From assembly GCA_030018355.1 (NCBI GenBank), contig JASEFN010000001.1, positions 62,001-126,000 of the forward strand: 64,000 nucleotides of DNA, in the 5' to 3' direction. The DNA comes from Caldisericia bacterium. Its GTDB lineage: Bacteria; Caldisericota; Caldisericia; B22-G15. Under the pieces are notes generated by a model. That model was not told the origin of the DNA and did not search any database. It saw only the letters and a list, made by a program, of their open reading frames with translations. Below, piece after piece: positions 35,027-41,182 of this stretch. The position numbers were made by a program, and so were the translations under genes. Every line of letters begins with the position of its first letter. Position 1 is the stretch's first letter.

Positions 35027-36226
35027 ATGGAAAAAAGAGCGGAAACAGAATCTAAAAAAATAAATAAAATAACAAATCTTGTAGCATACATAACAATATT
35101 GATTTTCATAATTTTACAAGTAAATATTGTTCAAAGCATTAGAGAAAAAATAATAAGTTTTGTTATTATGGTTTTATTTGTAATTTTATGGAGATTTTGG
35201 CTTCCAAAAATTGAAAATTCAAAATTCTATTTGAATCTTTTTATTTTAGTTGAAACAATATTAATTCTAACTCCTTTAATTTTGAATATAAATTGGGGCA
35301 TATTTCCTTATATATTTTTTGTTTTAAGTGTATTTTCTCTTATGGAACTCTCTTTTCAAAATGGAATAATATGGATATTAATTTTTTCTATTATTTCTTT
35401 TTTTGTTTTTTCTTATCAACTTGGAGTTTATCAAGGTATACTTTTTGGTTTACTTTATGGAGCAGGATCACTATTTTTTGGTGGATTTGGTTATGCTTTA
35501 TCAATTGTTATAGAATCAAAGAGAAAACAAGAAGATTTAGTAAATGAATTAAGTGAAGCTAATAAAAAATTAAAAGAGTATGCTTCAAAAGTTGAGCAAT
35601 TAACACTTATAGAGGAGAGAAATAGATTATCAAGAGAAATGCATGATTCTCTTGGACACCATCTTGTTTCTGCATCCCTTCTTTTAGAGATAGTTAAAAG
35701 GATGATTAAAGAAAATCCAGATGAAGCATATAAAATAATAGAAACTATTAAAAAGGAGATTAGCGAATCACTTGATGAATTAAGAAATGTTGTAAAAACT
35801 TTAAGAAAACCATATGAATTTGATATTCCTTTAGAAGAATCTATTAAAAATTTAATTAATAATTTCTCAAAAATAGAAAATATAAAATTAGATTTTGAAA
35901 TGGATGAAGATATAAAAGATTTAACATTTGATTATAAAATAACAATATTTAGGGTTTGTCAAGAAGCATTAACAAATATAGAAAAACACTCTCATGCAAC
36001 AGAAGCAAAAATCAGTTTGAAAAAGATAAATAATGAAATTGTTCTTATAATAGAAGATAATGGTGTTGGATTTCCAAAAAATATAAAAGATGACTCTTTT
36101 GGTCTTAAAGGAATAAAAGAGAGGGCAAAAATTTTAGGTGGGAGGGTGAGTTTTGAAAATAGAGAAGAGGGTGGTGCAAAAATTATCTTTTCTCTTCCTT
36201 TAATTCAAGGAGGAAACTCACCTTGA
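35027..36226 (+). CDS. Sensor histidine kinase, HisKA_3 (NarX/DesK-like), 399 aa
   Basis: About six membrane segments (about 15-160) lead into a short coiled coil and the dimerisation helix with the phospho-accepting His in SREMHDSLGHHL. The ATPase domain has the N-box CQEALTNIEKHS, then IEDNGVGFP and GLKGIKERAKILGG. No extracellular sensor domain is present, so it probably senses within or near the membrane, as DesK does. The cognate regulator overlaps it by 4 nt. A link to lipid or lipoprotein status is suggested by the upstream Lnt-like gene but not shown. Confidence 0.93.
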   Translation: MEKRAETESKKINKITNLVAYITILIFIILQVNIVQSIREKIISFVIMVLFVILWRFWLPKIENSKFYLNLFILVETILILTPLILNINWGIFPYIFFVLSVFSLMELSFQNGIIWILIFSIISFFVFSYQLGVYQGILFGLLYGAGSLFFGGFGYALSIVIESKRKQEDLVNELSEANKKLKEYASKVEQLTLIEERNRLSREMHDSLGHHLVSASLLLEIVKRMIKENPDEAYKIIETIKKEISESLDELRNVVKTLRKPYEFDIPLEESIKNLINNFSKIENIKLDFEMDEDIKDLTFDYKITIFRVCQEALTNIEKHSHATEAKISLKKINNEIVLIIEDNGVGFPKNIKDDSFGLKGIKERAKILGGRVSFENREEGGAKIIFSLPLIQGGNSP

Positions 36227-36876
36227 GTGAAAAAATAAAAATTTTAATTGTTGATGATCAAAAACTAATAAGAGAGGGTCTTAAAGTTCTTCTTGAATTA
36301 GAGAAAGATTTTTTAATTGTAGGGGAAGCATCAAATGGATTAGAAGCATATGAAGCTTATATTAAATTAAAACCAGATGTTGTTTTGATGGATATCCAGA
36401 TGCCAGTTATGAATGGAGTTGAAGCAATTAAAAAAATAAAAGAGTTTGACGAGAATTCAAAAATAATAATTCTTACAACTTTTGATGATGACCAATATGT
36501 ATATGATGGATTAAAAAGTGGTGCTTTAGGTTACATTTTAAAAGATACTTCAATTGAAAAACTCTCAGAAACAATAAAAATTGTTTATAGTGGAGGGGCT
36601 TTAATTGAACCATTCATTACTAAAAAAATCCTTTCAGAACTATCTAAATTTGAAAAAACCAAAAAGAGCAAAGATGAATTAATTGAAGAGTTAAATTTAA
36701 GAGAATTGGAAATTTTGAGGTTAATTTCAAAAGGTTATACAAATCAGGAAATTGCCAATAAATTAAATCTTTCAGTTGGAACAGTAAAAAATTATGTAAC
36801 TACAATTTTACAAAAAATTGGAGCGAAAGATAGAACTGAAGCAGCAATTTTAGCAAAAGAGATCGGAATTATATGA
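36223..36876 (+). CDS. NarL/FixJ-type response regulator, 217 aa
   Basis: The receiver domain has the acidic pair VDDQ and the phospho-acceptor Asp in VVLMDIQMPVMNG, the switch Thr in IILTTFDDD and the Lys in YILKDTS. A C-terminal LuxR-type helix-turn-helix follows (LRELEILRLISKGYTNQEIA, then SVGTVKNYVTTIL). The start is TTG, overlapping the kinase stop, with AAGGAGG 10 nt upstream. No ATG or GTG is in frame nearby. It may act on the TATGAC repeats upstream of the operon, which is untested. Confidence 0.93.
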   Translation: MSEKIKILIVDDQKLIREGLKVLLELEKDFLIVGEASNGLEAYEAYIKLKPDVVLMDIQMPVMNGVEAIKKIKEFDENSKIIILTTFDDDQYVYDGLKSGALGYILKDTSIEKLSETIKIVYSGGALIEPFITKKILSELSKFEKTKKSKDELIEELNLRELEILRLISKGYTNQEIANKLNLSVGTVKNYVTTILQKIGAKDRTEAAILAKEIGII

Positions 36877-37466
36877 AATCTAAAGAAGAGATAAGAAATT
36901 TTGTTTGGGATAAAATGGAGAGAGAAAATGTTGCATCTTTTCCAAGACCAGTTTTTGGAAGAATTCCAAATTTTGTTGGTTCAGATAAAGTATGTGAAAA
37001 AATAAAAGAGTTAAATGAATTTAAAATTGCTAAGGCTATTTTTGTTGCACCTGATTCCCCGTTAAGAAGAGCAAGAGAAATAGTTCTTGAGGAAGGAAAA
37101 ATTTTAGTTGTTGCTCTTCCACATATAAAAGATATTGTTGAAATTCATGAGAGAGTTAATATAAAGGAAGCATCAATTATTCGTGGATTTGAAAAGTATG
37201 GGAAACCTTTAAAATCAAAAATTGATCTTATGATTGAGGGAAGTGTTGCAGTTGATCTTAAAGGAAATAGAATTGGAAAAGGAAAGGGTTATGGAGATAA
37301 AGAGTATGAAATTTTAAAGAATAGGAGGTTTTTGAAAGAGAGTTTAAAAATAGTAACAATTGTTCATGAGTGTCAAATTTTTGAAGATTTCTCATATCTT
37401 ATGAATGAAAGGGACATCAAGGTTAATTATATAATCACAAATAAAAGAATAATTAAAACTTTTTAA
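36873..37466 (+). CDS. 5-formyltetrahydrofolate cyclo-ligase family protein, 197 aa
   Basis: The conserved GKGKGYGDKEYEIL loop that binds the phosphate and folate in cyclo-ligases is present, along with the N-terminal KEEIRNFVWDKM helix. It fits the shorter archaeal-type branch better than the typical bacterial enzyme. The reaction would be ATP-dependent conversion of 5-formyl-THF to 5,10-methenyl-THF. The ATG overlaps the regulator stop by ATGA. A functional link with the two-component system is not obvious. Confidence 0.82.
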   Translation: MKSKEEIRNFVWDKMERENVASFPRPVFGRIPNFVGSDKVCEKIKELNEFKIAKAIFVAPDSPLRRAREIVLEEGKILVVALPHIKDIVEIHERVNIKEASIIRGFEKYGKPLKSKIDLMIEGSVAVDLKGNRIGKGKGYGDKEYEILKNRRFLKESLKIVTIVHECQIFEDFSYLMNERDIKVNYIITNKRIIKTF

Positions 37467-37489
37467 CATGTTAAAAAGGTGTCAGACAC
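37459..37489. terminator. 20-bp palindrome plus TGTCAGACA hairpin between convergent genes
   Basis: CTTTTTAACA/TGTTAAAAAG (37459-37478) is a perfect palindrome covering the stop of the cyclo-ligase gene. It is followed directly by GTGTCAGACAC (37479-37489). The A/T flanks could let the first act as a weak bidirectional terminator. The second element resembles short palindromes associated with REP/IS200-type ends, but no transposase is nearby. Confidence 0.45.
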
Positions 37490-37499
37490 ATTTGTAACA

Positions 37500-38489
37500 T
37501 CATGGTAAAAAACATTGAGGGTCTTCATTATAAAGGTCGCCTGAAATAGCATAAGTTAATGCTCTGCATCCAATACAATTTTCTACATTACATTTACTAC
37601 ATTTTCCCTTGAGTCTTTCTTTTACCCCATTTCTAAAATCCTTTAGTTTTTTTAAAATCTCATTAAAATCATCATTTAAAATATTTCCATAAGATATAGG
37701 TAGTCTTCTACACGGAAAAATTGTTCCATCTGGCATAATTGCCATTGACTCATCTCCAAGATTGCAAAGTGCTCCTTTTATTTTATTATTTTTAAGATCA
37801 ATCCAGAAGGCTTTGTATGGAAGGAGATCAATGGGTGAGATATTTAAATCAAGAAAATAAATTATCTCTCTCATAACCTCCTTCCATTCTTCTTTTTTTA
37901 AATAATAATTAAATAGACTCCTTCCTCTTCCAAGTGGAACAAACCTTTCAATGATAACTCCGTCAACATTTAAATCTTTTGCAAATTCAAAAAAGGATAT
38001 TAAATCTTTATAATTTAGAGAGGATAATGTGATCATAATCAAAATTTTTTTGTTTAATAACTTAAGGAAATATTTTATATTCTCAGTGACTTTTTTAAAA
38101 TTTCCTTTTCCTCTTATAAAATCATTTTTGATCTCATCATATGATTCAATTGAAACCTTAAGATACTTAAATTTATCTGTTTTATTTAAAAAAATTATAA
38201 TCTCTTCATTTAATATTGTTCCATTAGTTATTATATTTATTTCTTTAAAATTTTCTTTTTCATTTATATAAGAGATTATATTTAAAATATCATTTCTTAA
38301 AAATGGCTCTCCACCAGTTAAATTTACTGAAATTTTTTTATCTTTTAGAGTTTCGCTTATTTTATCAACAATAAAAATAATTTTTTCAAAAGAAAGTTCA
38401 TTTTCCTTATTAAATTTACTTTGATAACAATGTTTACATCTTAAGTTACAGAAATCTGTTATGTGCCATTGAAAACCAAATTCTTTCAC
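37500..38489 (-). CDS. Radical SAM/SPASM-domain protein, 329 aa
   Basis: The [4Fe-4S] cluster motif CNLRCKHC opens the TIM barrel (about residues 14-21), with a GGEPFL S-adenosylmethionine loop near 60. The C-terminal SPASM domain has extra cysteines: a Cys in LCNLGDESM, one in FPCRR and the final CSKCNVENCIGC cluster. Such enzymes modify peptides or proteins with auxiliary clusters, or mature heme-type cofactors. No precursor peptide gene is evident next to it. The start is GTG with TATAAT 8 nt upstream and no Shine-Dalgarno. The substrate is unknown. Confidence 0.9.
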   Translation of the reverse strand: MKEFGFQWHITDFCNLRCKHCYQSKFNKENELSFEKIIFIVDKISETLKDKKISVNLTGGEPFLRNDILNIISYINEKENFKEINIITNGTILNEEIIIFLNKTDKFKYLKVSIESYDEIKNDFIRGKGNFKKVTENIKYFLKLLNKKILIMITLSSLNYKDLISFFEFAKDLNVDGVIIERFVPLGRGRSLFNYYLKKEEWKEVMREIIYFLDLNISPIDLLPYKAFWIDLKNNKIKGALCNLGDESMAIMPDGTIFPCRRLPISYGNILNDDFNEILKKLKDFRNGVKERLKGKCSKCNVENCIGCRALTYAISGDLYNEDPQCFLP

Positions 38490-38497
38490 AAAAAGAA

Positions 38498-38503
38498 TTA
38501 TAT
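38498..38503 (-). promoter_or_regulatory. -10 box 8 nt before the radical SAM start
   Basis: TATAAT on the minus strand (plus 38498-38503) lies 8 nt before GTG 38489, in the short gap and stop region of the upstream gene. It fits a leaderless or nearly leaderless transcript for the radical SAM gene. Confidence 0.5.
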
Positions 38504-38504
38504 A

Positions 38505-38891
38505 CTATTTTAATTTTGGTGGATTTCTCTTTAACCATTCCTCATGTTTTTGGTATAAAAGTTCAAAATTTTCATACATTCTTACATTTGTCTCTTTTCT
38601 AAAACCTTCCATCATTGGCTTTACCTTTTTCCACATAACATCAAGACCAAAACTAAGATCAAAAAATAGATCTTCATCTAAATGTCCTCTTAAAACAAGA
38701 ACACCACACAATTCAAAGAAATTACACACTGTTGTGAAATATTTTCTTTCCTTTGTACCTCTTGGATATTTTTCTTTAAACTCTTCATATGAATCTGCTT
38801 TGAATTGAGTGTACATCCATATGAAAGCATCATCGATTTTTTCCCACATTCTCATTTCAGTTAATTTTAAAATGATTTCGGCTTGACTCAT
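38505..38891 (-). CDS. Hypothetical helical protein, 128 aa
   Basis: The sequence is all-helical and soluble, with aromatic-rich segments (FIWMYTQF, FFELCGVLVLRG and a final YENFELLYQKHEEW). It resembles the DUF4760-type pattern of a central F-F-E helix followed by a W and an R-x-x-x-N/T helix, but I am not certain. Two cysteines are not arranged as a metal site. GGAGG precedes the ATG. It is upstream of the radical SAM gene with a 15-nt gap, but that gene appears to have its own start site. Confidence 0.6.
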   Translation of the reverse strand: MSQAEIILKLTEMRMWEKIDDAFIWMYTQFKADSYEEFKEKYPRGTKERKYFTTVCNFFELCGVLVLRGHLDEDLFFDLSFGLDVMWKKVKPMMEGFRKETNVRMYENFELLYQKHEEWLKRNPPKLK

Positions 38892-38937
38892 AAAATTTCA
38901 CCTCCCTTATTTTTTAATATATTTATTTTATCAATTT

Positions 38938-39204
38938 TTAAAAATTTTTTAACTCTTTATACAAAATCCACTCTCTTTTTCTAAAACCTAAAGATTTGTA
39001 TATTTCAAAAATTCTTCCTTCAGTTGTTTTAACTATATAAATTTTTTTATGTCTTCTTTGATACCACTTTCTTTTTAAATCAATTTTTCTCTCTTCATAT
39101 AAAATTTTATCTATTAAAAATTTTTCATTCTTCCAAATAAAACTAACAGGAACACCAATGTTATTCAACTCAACTAAAATTTTTTCACTAATAAAAATAT
39201 CCAT
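38938..39204 (-). CDS. Small basic protein, 88 aa
   Basis: The sequence (VSFIWKNEKFLIDKIL, then KKIYIVKTTEGRIFEIYKS) has a small SH3-like beta pattern and a basic central stretch. It resembles DUF6504-type proteins, in which P-V-x-F-x-W-x-G is followed by an R-W-W-x-R/V-x-T strand. The family's role is unknown. The ATG lacks a Shine-Dalgarno but has TATAAT 9 nt upstream. It diverges from the copper operon, so its promoter region backs onto that of the copper operon. Confidence 0.55.
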   Translation of the reverse strand: MDIFISEKILVELNNIGVPVSFIWKNEKFLIDKILYEERKIDLKRKWYQRRHKKIYIVKTTEGRIFEIYKSLGFRKREWILYKELKNF

Positions 39205-39213
39205 TTTAATTTA

Positions 39214-39219
39214 ATTATA
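39214..39219 (-). promoter_or_regulatory. -10 box 9 nt before the 88-aa protein start
   Basis: TATAAT on the minus strand (plus 39214-39219) with a 9-nt gap to ATG 39204 and no Shine-Dalgarno. The expected leader is at most a few bases. Confidence 0.45.
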
Positions 39220-39228
39220 AATTACCTA

Positions 39229-39256
39229 TTGACAAAATTTAATATTTCTATATAAT
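39229..39256 (+). promoter_or_regulatory. Promoter of the copper operon
   Basis: TTGACA at 39229-39234 and TATAAT at 39251-39256 are 16 nt apart, nearly ideal. Transcription should start close to 39263, the first base of the CsoR-type palindrome, so repressor bound there would block the polymerase. Confidence 0.85.
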
Positions 39257-39262
39257 GTTATT

Positions 39263-39284
39263 ATCCTACCCTATAGGGTAGGAT
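39263..39284. promoter_or_regulatory. CsoR-type operator, perfect 22-bp palindrome
   Basis: ATCCTACCCTA/TAGGGTAGGAT is a perfect inverted repeat with the TACCC...GGGTA core seen in CsoR/RcnR operators. It overlaps the predicted start point of transcription, and csoR is encoded four frames later in the same run. The expected behaviour is repression without Cu(I) and release when CsoR binds Cu(I). Confidence 0.85.
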
Positions 39285-39296
39285 TAAGAGGTGAAT

Positions 39297-40622
39297 ATGA
39301 AAGTAAAGAAAGTTTTTATTGATGGAATGCATTGTAGTGGTTGTGTGAATTTAATGGAAAAAGAATTAAGTAAAATTAAAGGAGTTAAAAAGGTCGAAGT
39401 ATCTCTTTCTGGTGGTTTTGCAAAAATTTATTATGATAATCTTGAACCTGATTTTGAAGAGATCCAAAAAATTGTTACAAATAATGGTTATAAGGCATAT
39501 GATAGTTTAGATGATAAAAAAAGGAATCAAAAATTGAAATACAGAGAATGGTTGATAACTTTATCTATTTTCTCAATAATACTTTTAATATTCATCTTTT
39601 TAAAGAAAACTAATATTATAAACAATATAAGTTTTTTAAATAAAGAAATCTCTTATACTTTTTCTTTTATGATGGGAGTTGTTGCATCTATTAGCACATG
39701 TTTTGCAGTTGTTGGTTCAGTAGTATTAACTTTTAACCAAAGACATAATTTTTCAAATAAAAATAAAACAAGTGATATTTTATTACCAAATATACTTTTT
39801 CAAATTGGAAGAGTAGGTGGATTCTTTATATTAGGTGGACTTCTTGGTATGATAGGTGGAACTCTTAAATTAGAAAATAAGTTTTTCTCAATTTATACTA
39901 TTTTAATAGGTGTAATACTAATATTTCTCTCTTTAAATATGATTGGCATAACACTTCCTTTTAAAGTAAATATATTTAAAAATTTTACATTAATAGAAAA
40001 AACAAAAAAATCTAAAGGCATTTTTTCACCATTATTATTGGGAATTTTTACTTTCTTTCTTCCATGTGGCTTCACACAGAGTATGCAAGCCTTAGCACTA
40101 TTAAGTGGAAGTTTCTTAAAAGGAGGCCTTTTGCTTTTTCTTTTCTCTTTAGGAACTTTACCTGTCTTATTATTACTTGGAATATTTTCAAGAACTGTGA
40201 AAGTAGGTAATTTTAAAATTTTACAAAAAACTTTAGGATTAATTATAATATTAATGGCATTTTATACAATTTCTTCTGGAATAACTATTTATAAAAATAC
40301 ATTGATTTCAAATTCTTTGAATAAAGAAAATATAGTAGAAAATATTGAAAGTTTTAAAGATTTTCAAATTGTAGAAATGCATATAAAATATAGTGGCTTT
40401 GAGCCAAATGTTATTAAAGTTAAAAAGGGTATTCCAGTAAAATGGATAATTTATGGAGACGAAGTAACTGGTTGCACTGATAGAATAATTGTTCCAAGTT
40501 TAAACATAAAAAAAGACATCACCTCTTACGAAACAATAATAATATTCACTCCAAAAGAAAAAGGGGTAATACCTTTTTCATGTTGGATGGGTATGGTAAG
40601 AGGAAAATTTATAGTTGAATAA
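39297..40622 (+). CDS. HMA / SafE-like membrane / cupredoxin-like fusion protein, 441 aa
   Basis: Three modules are joined. Residues 1-70 are a heavy-metal-associated domain with GMHCSGC. About 85-320 is a six-helix membrane domain of the COG2836 (TauE/SafE, DsbD-like) type with a paired STCFAV and LPCGFTQ, the cysteines typical of that family. The C-terminal 90 residues are cupredoxin-like with a Cys in VTGCTD and FSCWMGM as candidate copper ligands. It probably moves or reduces copper across the membrane. The ATG follows AGAGGTG. A GTG two codons earlier is possible. It is first in the CsoR-controlled operon. Confidence 0.85.
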   Translation: MKVKKVFIDGMHCSGCVNLMEKELSKIKGVKKVEVSLSGGFAKIYYDNLEPDFEEIQKIVTNNGYKAYDSLDDKKRNQKLKYREWLITLSIFSIILLIFIFLKKTNIINNISFLNKEISYTFSFMMGVVASISTCFAVVGSVVLTFNQRHNFSNKNKTSDILLPNILFQIGRVGGFFILGGLLGMIGGTLKLENKFFSIYTILIGVILIFLSLNMIGITLPFKVNIFKNFTLIEKTKKSKGIFSPLLLGIFTFFLPCGFTQSMQALALLSGSFLKGGLLLFLFSLGTLPVLLLLGIFSRTVKVGNFKILQKTLGLIIILMAFYTISSGITIYKNTLISNSLNKENIVENIESFKDFQIVEMHIKYSGFEPNVIKVKKGIPVKWIIYGDEVTGCTDRIIVPSLNIKKDITSYETIIIFTPKEKGVIPFSCWMGMVRGKFIVE

Positions 40623-40640
40623 TTTAAAAAGGAGGTTAAC

Positions 40641-40898
40641 ATGTGTCACTTATTTTATTGGTTCCCATTTTTTATGGGTGGTTTTGGATGGTTATGGATA
40701 GTAATAGGATTAATTTTGATCGTTGGTTTAATAATTCTTTTTACAAGAAAATTTGATTTTGGCTGCATGATGCACGATTCTGGGCACACTCATCGTATAC
40801 ATGATGAAGATCCTATAACAATTTTAAAAAGAATGTATGCTAAAGGAGAAATTAGCGAAGAAGAATATGAAAAGAGAAGAAAAAACATCGAAAAATAA
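40641..40898 (+). CDS. SHOCT-domain small membrane protein, 85 aa
   Basis: One membrane helix (about 12-35) is followed by a His/Met/Cys-rich cytoplasmic stretch (GCMMHDSGHTHRIHDED) and a C-terminal SHOCT domain (DPITILKRMYAKGEISEEEYEKR, given here as ITILKRMYAKGEI and EEEYEKR). The metal-binding residues in the middle fit a copper-handling accessory. AAGGAGG precedes the ATG. Its 3' end overlaps the csoR reading frame. Confidence 0.8.
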   Translation: MCHLFYWFPFFMGGFGWLWIVIGLILIVGLIILFTRKFDFGCMMHDSGHTHRIHDEDPITILKRMYAKGEISEEEYEKRRKNIEK

Positions 40899-41178
40899 TC
40901 ATCATTTACATCATAAACACGAAGGTGTTTTAAAGTTACTAAATATTGCAAAAGGGCATATTAGTGGAATTGAAAAGATGATTCTTGAAGATAAATATTG
41001 TATTGATATTTCAAAACAGATTCTTGCTGTAATCTCAATTTTAAAGAAAGTGAATCTTGAAGTTTTAAAAAAGCATATTGAGACATGTGTAAGAGAATCA
41101 AGAGAAACTGAAAAATTTGAAGAAAAACTTGAGGAATTAAAAGGTGTTATTGATTATTTGACAAAAGGAGTGGATTAA
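40867..41178 (+). CDS. csoR: CsoR-family Cu(I)-sensing repressor, 103 aa
   Basis: A four-helix CsoR protein with the sensor ligands in register: Cys in EDKYCIDI, then His and Cys in KKHIETCV (the C-H-C triad that binds Cu(I)). It also has LLNIAKGHISGIEKMI, the DNA-contacting helix. A His-rich N-terminal tail (HHLHHKH) is unusual and might buffer metal. The start at 40867 overlaps the SHOCT gene by 32 nt; an ATG at 40837 would overlap more. No clear Shine-Dalgarno is seen, so translation is probably coupled. It should act at the 39263-39284 palindrome. Confidence 0.9.
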   Translation: MKREEKTSKNNHHLHHKHEGVLKLLNIAKGHISGIEKMILEDKYCIDISKQILAVISILKKVNLEVLKKHIETCVRESRETEKFEEKLEELKGVIDYLTKGVD

Positions 41179-41182
41179 AAAT

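Noticed and set aside
37479-37489. Insertion-sequence end
   Set aside because: No transposase, no target duplication and only one short palindrome seen.
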